The notes under the pieces: model-generated
The model's input: only the letters and a program-made list of their open reading frames with translations
What the model was told of the DNA's origin: nothing
The model's database searches: none
Position numbers and translations under genes: made by a program
Shown: in pieces, positions 47,205 to 56,079 of the stretch
How positions within the stretch are numbered: the first letter of the stretch is position 1
Layout of the letters: each line of letters begins with the position of its first letter
From: Enterobacter sp. RHBSTW-00994
Lineage (GTDB): Bacteria > Pseudomonadota > Gammaproteobacteria > Enterobacterales > Enterobacteriaceae
NCBI RefSeq assembly: GCF_013782625.1
Contig: NZ_CP056199.1
Location: 2,188,588 to 2,252,587, forward strand
Reading direction: 5' to 3'
Length of the DNA: 64,000 bases

Positions 47205-48800
47205 ATGAAAAGCAAACTCACAGTTTTAACTCTGGCGATTGCGGCACTGACGGTCAGTTCCACCGTTGCGGCGAAAACGCTGGTGTATTGCTCCGAGGGA
47301 TCACCGGAGAACTTTAATCCTCAGTTATATACCTCGGGAACCAGCGTCGATGCCAGCGCCGTGCCGGTTTACAATCGACTGGTTGATTTTAAACCCGGAA
47401 CCACGGAGCTGGTTCCGAGCCTCGCTGAACGTTGGGATGTCAGCGACGATGGCAAGGTTTATACCTTCCACCTGCGAAAAGGGGTGAAGTTTCAGAGCAA
47501 TAAAACCTTTACGCCAACACGAGACTTTAATGCTGATGATGTGATTTTCTCCTTCATGCGCCAGAAGGATGCGAATCACCCGTATCACAATGTCTCCAAC
47601 GGCAGCTACTCCAACTTCGAAAGCCTGGAGTTTGGCACGCTGATCACCGCGATTGATAAAGTGGATGATCACACCGTGCGCTTCACGCTGGCGCACCCTG
47701 AAGCGCCATTTGTCGCCGATCTGGCATGGTATTTTGCCTCGATCCTCTCAGCTGAGTATGCCGACGCGATGCTCAAGGCCGGTACGCCAGAAAAAGTGGA
47801 TATGGATCCGATTGGCACTGGCCCCTTCAGGCTGGCGCAATATCAAAAAGATTCACGCATCCTCTACACGGCTTTCCCGGATTACTGGCAGGGCAAGTCA
47901 AAACTCGACAGGCTGGTGTTTAGCATTACCCCTGATGCCGCCGTGCGTTACGCGAAGGTCGAAAAAAATGAGTGTCAGGTGATGCCGTTCCCTAATCCGG
48001 CCGATTTAACCCGTATGAAGGCTAACCCCGATATCAACCTGATGAGCAAATCCGGGCTGAATACCGGTTTCCTCGCGTTTAATACCCAAAAACCGCCGCT
48101 GGATAACGTTAAGGTGCGCCAGGCGCTGGCTATTGCCATCAACAAACCCGCAATTATTGATGCCGTGTTCCAGGGGACAGGAACCGCAGCGAAGAACCTG
48201 TTACCGCCCGGTGTCTGGAGCGCGAACAGCGAACTGAAAGATTATGAATACGATCCTGAGAAGGCGAAAGCGTTGCTGAAAGAGGCGGGGTTTGCTAACG
48301 GACTTAGCATTGATTTATGGGCTATGCCCGTTCAACGCCCCTATAACCCGAATGCCAAACGCATGGCGGAAATGATTCAGGCTGACTGGGCGAAAATTGG
48401 CGTGCAGACCAAAATCGTGACCTATGAGTGGGGTGAGTACCTGAAACGGGTGAAGAGCGGTGAGCATCAGGCGGCGCTGATGGGATGGACGACAGCAACA
48501 GGCGACCCCGATAACTTCTTCGGCCCACTGTTTACCTGTACTTCAGCCAATGGCGGTTCGAACTCGGCTAAATGGTGCTACAAACCTTTTGACAACATCA
48601 TTGCAGAAGCAAAATCGATAACCGATCACGAAAAACGTGTCGCGCTTTATAAGCAGGCGCAGCAGATAATGCACGATCAAATGCCTGCCGTCATGATTGC
48701 CCATTCGACGATTTTTGAGCCAGTGCGAAAAGAAGTGACGGGCTATGAAATTGATCCCTTTGGGAAACACCTTTTCTGGCAGGTTGACATTAAAGAGTAA
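47205..48800 (+). CDS. DppA-like periplasmic peptide-binding protein
   Basis: A 531-residue family-5 solute-binding protein. The signal peptide (MKSKLTVLTLAIAALTVSST...AA) ends near residue 23, and the mature protein starts KTLVYCSEGSPENFNPQLY, almost as in DppA. Other DppA blocks are GTGPFRLAQYQKDSRI, SITPDAAVRYAKVEKNECQVMPFPNPAD and LWAMPVQRPYNPNAKRMAEMIQADWAKIG. It is a paralogue, since dppA itself lies with dppBCDF elsewhere. There are no permease genes nearby, so it probably feeds an existing Dpp or Opp transporter. Its neighbour is the divergent PepT-like peptidase. The 3' hairpin is a likely terminator. Confidence 0.9.
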   Translation: MKSKLTVLTLAIAALTVSSTVAAKTLVYCSEGSPENFNPQLYTSGTSVDASAVPVYNRLVDFKPGTTELVPSLAERWDVSDDGKVYTFHLRKGVKFQSNKTFTPTRDFNADDVIFSFMRQKDANHPYHNVSNGSYSNFESLEFGTLITAIDKVDDHTVRFTLAHPEAPFVADLAWYFASILSAEYADAMLKAGTPEKVDMDPIGTGPFRLAQYQKDSRILYTAFPDYWQGKSKLDRLVFSITPDAAVRYAKVEKNECQVMPFPNPADLTRMKANPDINLMSKSGLNTGFLAFNTQKPPLDNVKVRQALAIAINKPAIIDAVFQGTGTAAKNLLPPGVWSANSELKDYEYDPEKAKALLKEAGFANGLSIDLWAMPVQRPYNPNAKRMAEMIQADWAKIGVQTKIVTYEWGEYLKRVKSGEHQAALMGWTTATGDPDNFFGPLFTCTSANGGSNSAKWCYKPFDNIIAEAKSITDHEKRVALYKQAQQIMHDQMPAVMIAHSTIFEPVRKEVTGYEIDPFGKHLFWQVDIKE

Positions 48801-48807
48801 CAAGGAA

Positions 48808-48830
48808 CTGCCCGAATTGATTTCGGGCAG
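48808..48830 (+). terminator. Hairpin after the DppA-like gene
   Basis: CTGCCCGAA pairs perfectly with TTCGGGCAG over a five-base loop, starting 8 bp after the stop and followed by the AT-rich TGATTTATCAATTT. Confidence 0.7.
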
Positions 48831-48935
48831 TGATTTATCAATTTGTGCTGCTAACCTCATTTTTTGCCACAACAAACCCGCCCACCTTTTGCTATAACTT
48901 CAAGTGCATACTTGCAAATAACATGGAATACCATC

Positions 48936-49610
48936 ATGCGTACTCAAACTTTTTTTAAAGTTGCAGTGCTTTCTGGACTGTTGGCGTTGGCGGGCTGTGC
49001 TTCAAAAGTCACGTCACCCGAGCAGTATTCAGGTTTTTTAAAAGATTATTCTGGCTTGCAGCAAACCACTTCTGCGACAGGTAAACCGGTTCTGCGTTGG
49101 GTCGACCCGGCATACAGTGATGCGAAATATGACAATATTGTCTGGAATCCTATTACGTATTATCCAGCGCCTAAACCGACAACGCAGATTGGCCAAAAAA
49201 CGCTTGATGAATTGCGGACGTATACGGACAACAAAATGAAAACGGCGATTGGCCAGCGTAAGCCTATTGTCGCAACACCAGGACCACGCAGTTTGATCTT
49301 CCGTGGTGCTATCACCGGTGTTAGCTCTAAACAGGAAGGGTTACAGTTCTACGAAGTTGTTCCTGTCGCACTGGTTCTGGCGGGTACGCAAATGGCAACC
49401 GGTCATCGCACTATGGATACCCACCTCTATTTTGAAGGTGAGTTGATTGATGCCGCGACAGGAAAACCGGTTATCAAAGTCGTCCGTAAAGGCGAAGGTA
49501 AAGAGCTGGCGAATGAAAATACGCCACTTGGCTTTGCTACGCTGAAACAGGTTGTTGATGATATGGCGACGGATGCCACCATGTTTGACGTGAAGAAGCC
49601 GGCGAAATAA
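48936..49610 (+). CDS. ydcL: YdcL, lipoprotein
   Basis: A 224-residue lipoprotein, close to E. coli YdcL (222). The lipobox LLALAGC places the lipidated Cys near residue 21, followed by ASKVTSPEQYSGFL. The DUF3313 body has NPITYYPAPKPTTQ, GPRSLIFRGAITGV and TQMATGHRTMDTHLYFEGELIDAATG. The role is unknown; it should sit in the outer or inner membrane facing the periplasm. ATG 48936 is chosen because it starts a proper lipoprotein signal (MRTQTFFKVAVLSG). A clear terminator follows. Confidence 0.94.
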   Translation: MRTQTFFKVAVLSGLLALAGCASKVTSPEQYSGFLKDYSGLQQTTSATGKPVLRWVDPAYSDAKYDNIVWNPITYYPAPKPTTQIGQKTLDELRTYTDNKMKTAIGQRKPIVATPGPRSLIFRGAITGVSSKQEGLQFYEVVPVALVLAGTQMATGHRTMDTHLYFEGELIDAATGKPVIKVVRKGEGKELANENTPLGFATLKQVVDDMATDATMFDVKKPAK

Positions 49611-49618
49611 GTCTCCAG

Positions 49619-49651
49619 GCCGGCCTGATGGAGTGCAGGCCGGCTTATTTT
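49619..49651 (+). terminator. Terminator of ydcL
   Basis: GCCGGCCT pairs with AGGCCGGC over a ten-base loop and is followed by TTATTTT. Its last bases touch the stop of the converging EamA gene. Confidence 0.8.
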
Positions 49652-50547
49652 CAGGCAGTACGAAGCCGTCTGAACCAGGTTTCAGGTTTCGTAAACATCA
49701 CCATATTCCCGCCCAGAATCAACAGCAAACCCACGATCCCATTGATGTGCCAGACATAACCTTCGTACACCGTTGAGATAGATAAAGCCACAAGCGGAAA
49801 CAGTAAGGTGCTGTAAGCGGCTTTGCCCGCTCCAATGCGCCCGACCAGTGTGAAATATGCGCCAAACGCAATGACCGAGCCAAAGAGGGCAAGATAGAAC
49901 AGCGCGCCAATATAACTCACCGTCCATTCCGGCATGAAGTTATCACCGCGGATCAGCGCAATGCCGCCCATCACCAGCGTGCCGTAGAGCATAGCCCACG
50001 CGTTGGTTGTCATTGTCTCCAGACCGTTGCGCTGATGGCGCATGCTGATCATATTTCCCAGTGAAAAGCCATATGTGCCAAGTGCGGACAGGCCAATCCC
50101 CGTGAGCAGTGACGCGCTCCAGCCACTCGCCAGCAAGTCATCCCAGAAGAGGGTGACGATACCAATCAACCCCAGAAAAGCCGCTGTCCAGAAGCGGGCA
50201 GGCGGGCGTTGCCCGAAGAAAATAAAGCTATTGATGGCGTTATACAGCACGGCCATGGAGAAAATGACGGACTCCAGCCCCGTATTGATGTGAGCGGCGG
50301 CGGTGTAAAAGCACCAGAAGTTAAAGCAGAAGACACAACAGCCCTGAAGCAGGCAAAAGAGGTGATCTTTGAGCGCAAGTTTGCGCAGGCGACGCAGCGC
50401 GATAAGCACAATCATCATGATGGCGCAGGCGACGGCAAAGCGCCAGAAAATAGAGACGGGAGCCGCGACAGGCCCTTGTTGCAGGAAAATTGCAATCCAG
50501 GTGGTTCCCCAGATAATCACCACCAGCCCATACAGTAATGCGTTCAT
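49651..50547 (-). CDS. EamA-family (DMT) transporter
   Basis: A 298-residue inner-membrane protein made of two EamA repeats, about ten helices. The first repeat runs from LLYGLVVIIWGTTWIAIFLQQ to LIGIVTLFWDDLL, the second from LLTGIGLSALGTYGFSLGN to ILGGNMVMFTKPE. DMT carriers usually export amino acids or other metabolites; the substrate here is unknown. ATG at 50545-50547 follows GAGAAGAGAGACAC. It is divergent from an AraC regulator across 171 bp, and that regulator is its likely controller. Both are inserted between ydcL and ydcO. Confidence 0.87.
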   Translation of the reverse strand: MNALLYGLVVIIWGTTWIAIFLQQGPVAAPVSIFWRFAVACAIMMIVLIALRRLRKLALKDHLFCLLQGCCVFCFNFWCFYTAAAHINTGLESVIFSMAVLYNAINSFIFFGQRPPARFWTAAFLGLIGIVTLFWDDLLASGWSASLLTGIGLSALGTYGFSLGNMISMRHQRNGLETMTTNAWAMLYGTLVMGGIALIRGDNFMPEWTVSYIGALFYLALFGSVIAFGAYFTLVGRIGAGKAAYSTLLFPLVALSISTVYEGYVWHINGIVGLLLILGGNMVMFTKPETWFRRLRTA

Positions 50548-50718
50548 GTGTCTCTCTTCTCACAGCCGAAAACGACATTGTGCTGGCAACGGCGATCGTA
50601 TGCTGTCACCGTTTTGCGCCGGGCTTGCAAATTCTTGCGCTTTTTTCTGTCGCCGCTACTGGAATCAGGGCGCGACAGTTCATAGACTGGGGATCTGTTT
50701 AATCACGTGTTAACGGTT

Positions 50719-51591
50719 ATGTCTCGCGCTTACGATACTTTTGAAACGCTACGCCAGCAGAACGCAGTGCTCCGGGAAACCGTTGCGCTCAATTCGGGTA
50801 TCCAGTTGGCGGCGTGGTACAACAAGCACGACACCATTACGGTTAAAAGCGATCACCACACCCTGAGCCTTTACGTGGCTGACGGCTACGAGAGCTACCA
50901 AAAGACACCGGCTGGCTGGAAGAATGGCGGTGGTCCGGATCGTTTCTGCCTGATGCCTAAAGACAGCGAATCCACCTGGGATATTCGTGATGATCTGTCA
51001 TTTGTCCATCTCTATTGCACCGATGACCATTTGCGGGATATTGGGGAAAAAATCTGGGATAAACGCCCACTGACGTTGACGCTGGATGAAAAAATCTTTG
51101 GCAGCGACCCTAAAATTACTGCGCTTTATCGTCAGTTTTTACTGGGTTGCGACTGGCAGCAGAAAGCCAACCAGCTCACTCTGAGCACGGCGTCCACACT
51201 GCTGCTGACGCATCTGTTGCAGAATTATACCAACGTGCAATGGAAGTTACCGGTGGTGACTGGCGGGTTGTCACCCTTTATTTTGCGTAATGTACTGGCC
51301 TTTATTGAAGAGAATCTCGCGCAGCCACTGACCCTGGCCGAGCTGGCAGCGCAGGCCGCACTGAGTGAGTACCATTTTGCCCGTATGTTCCGCCAGTCGA
51401 TGCAGCAAGCCCCTCATCAGTATGTGATGCACCGGCGGATGGAAAAGGCAAAAGTGCTGGTGAAATACACCGAAAGCCCGCTCACGGATATTGCACTCGC
51501 GTGCGGGTTTAACTCTGCCAGCCATTTCAGCAACCGCTTTCGCAGCATGATGGGGATGACGCCTTCGCAGCTACGCGCGGCGAGCGCGTGA
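50719..51591 (+). CDS. AraC-family transcriptional regulator
   Basis: A 290-residue regulator with an N-terminal sensor part and a C-terminal double helix-turn-helix of about 100 residues: LTLAELAAQAALSEYHFARMFRQSMQQAPHQYVMHRRMEKAKVLVKYTESPLTDIALACGFNSASHFSNRFRSMMGMTPSQLR contains the two AraC recognition helices. I chose ATG 50719 (MSRAYDTFETL); a GTG four codons earlier is in frame. It is divergent from an EamA transporter. Its 3' end overlaps the converging ydcO by 21 bp. Ligand unknown. Confidence 0.88.
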   Translation: MSRAYDTFETLRQQNAVLRETVALNSGIQLAAWYNKHDTITVKSDHHTLSLYVADGYESYQKTPAGWKNGGGPDRFCLMPKDSESTWDIRDDLSFVHLYCTDDHLRDIGEKIWDKRPLTLTLDEKIFGSDPKITALYRQFLLGCDWQQKANQLTLSTASTLLLTHLLQNYTNVQWKLPVVTGGLSPFILRNVLAFIEENLAQPLTLAELAAQAALSEYHFARMFRQSMQQAPHQYVMHRRMEKAKVLVKYTESPLTDIALACGFNSASHFSNRFRSMMGMTPSQLRAASA

Positions 51592-52737
51592 AAATACAGC
51601 GTAACAGACTCCGCCAAGTACCAGTCCCCAGAAGGCTGACCCCATTCCAAGAATTGTGACGCCGCTAGCCGTCATGAGGAAAGTGACAATTGCCGCATCA
51701 CGTTCCGCTTCATTGTTCAGCGCCTGATATAAGCTTCCACTTATTGTTCCCAGCAACGCCAGCCCGGCCAGCGTCTGGATCCAGCTCAGTGGAAGAGCGG
51801 CCAGTAATCCGGTAATGGAGCCGCCAAACACGCCAGCCAGCAGATAAAAGACACCTGCTGCCGCTGCCGCCATCCAGCGTTTACTGGCATCAGGATGGGC
51901 ATCCGGGCTTTGGCAAATGGCGGCGGTAATGGCAGCAATACAGATGGAATAGACCCCGAAAGGCGAAAACAGCAGTGCCAGCGCGCCGGTAAAAATAATC
52001 AACGGTGAAACGGCAAGCGGATAACCGGATGCTTTCATGGTGGCGAAGCCTGGGGCATTCTGCGACGCCATTGTGACGAGGAAGAAGGGCAATCCAACGC
52101 TGATCAGGCTGGAAACGGTAAATACGGGTGCGATAAATTGCGGCATGACGACGGATAAGGTGATCTTGTCCGTGACAACGTCACCGCCAGCCCAGGCGAC
52201 AAAACCCCCAACCAACAGGGTCGCGACAATGGCGTAGCGTGGCGCAAGGGCTTTCGCTGCCAGCCACGCCGCCAGCATGCTACCACACAGCAAAACGTGG
52301 CCATTCAGGTGTGTAAAGGCCTGGAGACCAAAACGCAGCAACACGCCAGCCAGCATCGCGGCGGCAAGTGAATGAGGTATCAGCTTCATCAGGCGCGCAA
52401 AAAGCCCCGTCACTCCGCAGAGCAGAATCAGCGCATTGGCAAAAATAAAAATTCCAATGGTTTCGGCAAGCGTCACGCCCTGCAAACTGGTGGCAAGCAG
52501 GGCGGCGCCTGGTGTTGACCATGCGGTAAGTACCGGCGCTTTATACCACCAGGAGAGCGCAAGGGTGCTGACGCCCATCCCCAGCCCGAGAGCGGTCATC
52601 CAGCCTGCAATCTGGTGCGCATCCGCACCAGCAGCAGCAGCGGCTTGCCAGATGATGGCAGCAGAACTGGCATATCCCACCAGCACGGCGACAAACCCAG
52701 CCAGTACGGCAGGAAAGAGATGAGAGGAACTGCGCAT
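51571..52737 (-). CDS. ydcO: YdcO, BenE-family inner-membrane transporter
   Basis: A 388-residue BenE (benzoate:H+ symporter-type) membrane protein with about 12 hydrophobic segments, close in length to E. coli YdcO (391). Typical stretches are AVLAGFVAVLVGYASSAAIIWQAA, TAWSTPGAALLATSL and VSVGLPFFLVTMASQNAPGF-like VGLPFFLVTMASQNAPG. The substrate is not established in enterics. It is divergent from sutR, and the 92-bp spacer contains two palindromic boxes likely bound by SutR. It is thus a probable SutR target. Confidence 0.94.
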   Translation of the reverse strand: MRSSSHLFPAVLAGFVAVLVGYASSAAIIWQAAAAAGADAHQIAGWMTALGLGMGVSTLALSWWYKAPVLTAWSTPGAALLATSLQGVTLAETIGIFIFANALILLCGVTGLFARLMKLIPHSLAAAMLAGVLLRFGLQAFTHLNGHVLLCGSMLAAWLAAKALAPRYAIVATLLVGGFVAWAGGDVVTDKITLSVVMPQFIAPVFTVSSLISVGLPFFLVTMASQNAPGFATMKASGYPLAVSPLIIFTGALALLFSPFGVYSICIAAITAAICQSPDAHPDASKRWMAAAAAGVFYLLAGVFGGSITGLLAALPLSWIQTLAGLALLGTISGSLYQALNNEAERDAAIVTFLMTASGVTILGMGSAFWGLVLGGVCYAVFSRARRA

Positions 52738-52748
52738 AGGAACTCCGT

Positions 52749-52794
52749 TGTGCGTTATAACGTCCGGTGCAATGTAACACTGTGCGTTATAGCG
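52749..52794. promoter_or_regulatory. Paired palindromic boxes between ydcO and sutR
   Basis: TGTGCGTTATA occurs at 52749-52759 and again at 52781-52791, 32 bp apart (three helical turns). Each copy centres on a palindrome: CGTTATAACG at 52753-52762 (perfect) and CGTTATAGCG at 52785-52794 (one mismatch). The spacing and place fit an autoregulatory operator for the divergent ydcO and sutR; the binding protein is inferred. Confidence 0.65.
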
Positions 52795-52829
52795 TACAAG
52801 TGATAGACTTCGCCCTAACAGGAGAGGTT

Positions 52830-53357
52830 ATGGATATTACTCAACATCTTGCATCTACACTGAAAACACTGCGACAGGCACGCGGGTGGAGCCTGTCAAA
52901 ATTGTCTGAAGAGACCGGGGTATCGAAAGCGATGCTTGGGCAAATCGAGCGCAATGAATCTAGCCCGACGGTTTCTACGCTCTGGAAGATTGCCACCGGA
53001 CTGAACGTGCCGTTTTCGGCATTTATCACACCCGGTGCAAGCCCGCAGGCGATCTTTGATCCGCAACAGCAAGCGATGGTGGTAAAACCGTTGTTCCCCT
53101 GGGATGACGCGCTCAAATACGACCATTTTTCCATTACGCTTGCACCCGGCACGTTGAGCGAGTCAACGCCGCACGAAGCGGGGGTGATCGAACATGTTGT
53201 GGTCATAAGCGGTGAACTGGAGATGAACATTGAAGGGGTCTGGCAGACGATTCAGGCTGATTCCGGCGTAAAATTTGCGGGCGATAAACCCCACGCTTAT
53301 CGCAATAGTACGGCTCAGACCGTGCACTTCCACTCACTGATACATTATCCCCGCTGA
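52830..53357 (+). CDS. sutR: SutR (YdcN), XRE-cupin transcriptional regulator
   Basis: A 175-residue regulator with an N-terminal XRE helix-turn-helix (about residues 8-62, LSKLSEETGVSKAMLGQIERNESSPTVSTLWKIATGL) and a C-terminal cupin sensor (about 80-175, with VIEHVVVISGELEMNIEG). In E. coli this protein is called SutR and controls sulfur-utilisation genes. ATG 52830 follows AGGAGAGGTT and gives the family length; an ATG 21 codons upstream lies in the operator region. Divergent ydcO is the natural target. rlhA follows after 80 bp. Confidence 0.93.
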   Translation: MDITQHLASTLKTLRQARGWSLSKLSEETGVSKAMLGQIERNESSPTVSTLWKIATGLNVPFSAFITPGASPQAIFDPQQQAMVVKPLFPWDDALKYDHFSITLAPGTLSESTPHEAGVIEHVVVISGELEMNIEGVWQTIQADSGVKFAGDKPHAYRNSTAQTVHFHSLIHYPR

Positions 53358-53437
53358 AGGTACGCAAAACGGTTTCGCTGTCGCATACTTCTGACTACAA
53401 TAGCCGCCATTTTGACCATAACGGATAACGACGACGT

Positions 53438-55402
53438 ATGCGCCTGCAATCCCATCATCTCGAACTCTTAAGCCCGGCGCGTGACGCCTCCATCGCCCGT
53501 GAGGCTATCCTTCACGGCGCGGATGCCGTCTACATTGGCGGGCCTGGCTTTGGTGCTCGCCATAATGCCAGCAACAGCCTGAGCGATATCGCCGCTCTCG
53601 TGCCTTTTGCCCATCGCTATGGGGCGAAAGTGTTCGTGACGCTGAACACCATACTGCATGATGATGAACTGGAACCTGCGCAGCGACTGATTACCGATTT
53701 GTACCAGACCGGTGTTGATGCGCTGATCGTTCAGGATATGGGCGTGCTGGAGCTGGATATTCCCCCGATTGAACTGCACGCCAGCACTCAGTGTGATATC
53801 CGTACGGTCGAAAAAGCGAAATTTCTCTCCGATGTCGGCTTCTCCCAGATTGTGCTGGCCCGTGAACTGAACCTGAATCAGATCCGCGATATTCACCAGG
53901 CAACGGATGCGACTATCGAGTTCTTTATCCATGGCGCGTTGTGTGTGGCGTATTCCGGTCAGTGTAATATTTCACATGCGCAGACCGGTCGCAGTGCTAA
54001 CCGGGGGGACTGCTCTCAGGCATGTCGCCTGCCGTATACCCTGAAAGACGATCAGGGCCGGGTGGTTGCCTTTGAAAAACACCTGTTGTCGATGAAAGAT
54101 AATGATCAGACTGCCAACCTGGCTGCGCTGATTGACGCAGGCGTTCGTTCCTTCAAGATTGAAGGGCGCTACAAAGACATGAGCTACGTGAAGAACATCA
54201 CCGCGCATTATCGTCAGATGCTGGATGCCATCATTGACGATCGTGGCGACCTGGCGCGTGCGTCAGCCGGACGTACCGAGCATTTCTTTATCCCGTCGAC
54301 AGACAAAACGTTCCACCGTGGCAGCACCGATTACTTTGTTAATGCGCGTAAAGGGGATATCGGTGCGTTCGATTCGCCGAAATTTATCGGCTTACCGGTC
54401 GGTGAAGTGCTGAAAGTGGCGAAAGATCATCTGGATGTTCAGGTTACGGAGCCACTGGCAAATGGCGATGGTCTGAACGTGATGATCAAGCGTGAAGTGG
54501 TCGGATTCCGCGCGAATACGGTGGAAAAAACCGGTGAAAATCGCTACCGCGTCTGGCCAAATGAAATGCCTGCTGACTTATACAAAGCACGCCCCAATGC
54601 CGCCCTCAACCGCAACCTTGATCACAACTGGCAACAGGCATTACTAAAGACCTCCAGCGAGCGTCGTGTTGCCGTGGATATCGAACTGGGAGGCTGGAAG
54701 GAACAGCTAATCCTGACCATGACTAGTGAAGAGGGCGTCAGCGTAACGCATACCCTTGACGGTCAGTTCGACGTGGCTAATCATGCCGAAAAAGCACTGA
54801 ACAGCCTGAAGGATGGCGTGGCGAAACTCGGTCAGACGATCTATTACGCGCGCAATATCGACGTCAATTTACCGGACGCGTTGTTTGTGCCGAATAGCCT
54901 CCTGAACCAGTTCCGTCGCGAAACGACGGAGAGGCTGGATGAGGCACGTCTGGCTCAGTATCCGCGTGGTAGCCGTAAGGCCGTTTCCGTACCTGCGCCG
55001 GTCTATCCCGATACGCATTTATCCTTCCTCGCAAACGTATACAACCATAAAGCGCGTGCGTTTTATCATCGCTATGGCGTGCAGTTGATTGATGCCGCTT
55101 ATGAAGCACATGAAGAGAAGGGCGACGTGCCGGTAATGATCACCAAACACTGTCTGCGTTTCGCCTTTAATCTGTGTCCGAAACAGGCAAAAGGCAACAT
55201 TAAGAGCTGGAAGGCAACGCCTATGCAGCTGGTGAATGGTGACGAGGTGTTGACGCTGAAATTTGACTGCCGGCCGTGTGAAATGCATGTGATTGGCAAG
55301 ATGAAGAATCACATCTTTAAAATGCCACAACCGGGAAGTGTGGTGGCATCCGTCAGTCCGGAAGATCTGATGAAGACGCTGCCGAAACGTAAAGGCAGTT
55401 AA
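53438..55402 (+). CDS. rlhA: RlhA (YdcP), 23S rRNA 5-hydroxycytidine C2501 synthase
   Basis: A 654-residue U32-family protein. RlhA hydroxylates C2501 of 23S rRNA in E. coli, using prephenate-dependent chemistry. The U32 signature EFFIHGALCVAYSGQCNIS lies near residues 165-185, followed by more cysteines in NRGDCSQACRLPY that fit an Fe-S cluster. Further conserved blocks are GADAVYIGGPGFGARHNASN at the start and KFDCRPCEMHVIGKMKNHIF at the end. The length is within one residue of the E. coli protein. yncJ converges directly on its stop codon, with no spacer. Confidence 0.96.
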   Translation: MRLQSHHLELLSPARDASIAREAILHGADAVYIGGPGFGARHNASNSLSDIAALVPFAHRYGAKVFVTLNTILHDDELEPAQRLITDLYQTGVDALIVQDMGVLELDIPPIELHASTQCDIRTVEKAKFLSDVGFSQIVLARELNLNQIRDIHQATDATIEFFIHGALCVAYSGQCNISHAQTGRSANRGDCSQACRLPYTLKDDQGRVVAFEKHLLSMKDNDQTANLAALIDAGVRSFKIEGRYKDMSYVKNITAHYRQMLDAIIDDRGDLARASAGRTEHFFIPSTDKTFHRGSTDYFVNARKGDIGAFDSPKFIGLPVGEVLKVAKDHLDVQVTEPLANGDGLNVMIKREVVGFRANTVEKTGENRYRVWPNEMPADLYKARPNAALNRNLDHNWQQALLKTSSERRVAVDIELGGWKEQLILTMTSEEGVSVTHTLDGQFDVANHAEKALNSLKDGVAKLGQTIYYARNIDVNLPDALFVPNSLLNQFRRETTERLDEARLAQYPRGSRKAVSVPAPVYPDTHLSFLANVYNHKARAFYHRYGVQLIDAAYEAHEEKGDVPVMITKHCLRFAFNLCPKQAKGNIKSWKATPMQLVNGDEVLTLKFDCRPCEMHVIGKMKNHIFKMPQPGSVVASVSPEDLMKTLPKRKGS

Positions 55403-55633
55403 TTAGCGAAAGTGAGTCTCGGGTTTGCGTGATTTCTGCCAGTGGTGGTGTTCGCGCAAACCGTCTGCTGAATCTTCGGCAACGCTGCGTAACTCATCGC
55501 TGTCGGCTTCATGACGAAGCTGGTGGTCGACATTCTTGACCCACAAAAATTCATGCCCTTTATGCCCCGCCATCAGTTGACCTGAGAATAATGCGCAGAT
55601 CAACAACATGATTGAAAACCCTTTTTTAAACAT
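55403..55633 (-). CDS. yncJ: YncJ, small secreted protein
   Basis: A 76-residue protein with a signal peptide (MFKKGFSIMLLICALFSGQLMA, cleaved near residue 22) and a short charged mature part (GHKGHEFLWVKNVDHQLRHEADSDELRSVAEDSADGLREHHHW). It equals E. coli YncJ in length and is mostly identical to it. The mature part is rich in His and acidic residues. Function unknown; in E. coli it is reported in the envelope-stress (Cpx) context, as I recall. Ribosome site GGTGAGATA precedes the ATG at 55633. Confidence 0.92.
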   Translation of the reverse strand: MFKKGFSIMLLICALFSGQLMAGHKGHEFLWVKNVDHQLRHEADSDELRSVAEDSADGLREHHHWQKSRKPETHFR

Positions 55634-55750
55634 TATCTCACCGCTGAATGATATTTCACGGCTATCATGAGGGTAATTTCATAGAGTTATTATTCAATAA
55701 TTCAAATTAGCGCAAAGGGATTGTCAATTACTGTGGTGGCTAAAATAAAA

Positions 55751-55769
55751 CAGGGGCGTTGTGCCCCTG
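55751..55769. terminator. Terminator of the small His/Pro-rich gene
   Basis: CAGGGGC pairs with GCCCCTG over GTTGT. On the leftward strand the stem is followed by TTTTATTTTA, directly after the 55774 stop codon. Confidence 0.8.
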
Positions 55770-55773
55770 CATT

Positions 55774-56079
55774 TTATCGGCGGTCGTCTTTCGGTGGCAG
55801 CGGTTTTTTACCCTCTTTTGGCGGCCGTTTACCGTCATTATGCTGCGGGCGTTTGCCATCATGTTGCGATTTATTATTGTGATGCTGAGTCTTATCGCCG
55901 TTCAGATGCTGCTGCGGTGCTTTGCCCTGATGCTGTGGTTGTTTGCCATCTCGTGGTGGTTGCTTTTCGTTATGCTGAATGGGGGGCTTCTCAGGCTGGA
56001 CGGGCGGTTTGTTGTCTGCAAATACATGAGAAGAGAGCCCCAGCGCAATGACCGCGGTAAGTGTGGCAAATTTTTTCAT
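55774..56079 (-). CDS. Secreted low-complexity protein rich in Pro, His, Lys and Gln
   Basis: A 101-residue protein with a clear signal peptide (MKKFATLTAVIALGLSSHVFA, cut near residue 21). The mature 80 residues are low complexity: KPPVQPEKPPIQHNEKQPP at the start, then histidine-rich QHHNNKSQHDGKRPQHNDGKRPP with a repeated DGKRP unit, and a basic end. It should be unfolded and periplasmic; metal or surface binding is a guess. I do not recognise a family. A ribosome site (AAAGGAATTATCGAC) and a terminator support it as a real gene. The opposite-strand frame, which is all hydrophobic, is its shadow. Confidence 0.78.
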   Translation of the reverse strand: MKKFATLTAVIALGLSSHVFADNKPPVQPEKPPIQHNEKQPPRDGKQPQHQGKAPQQHLNGDKTQHHNNKSQHDGKRPQHNDGKRPPKEGKKPLPPKDDRR

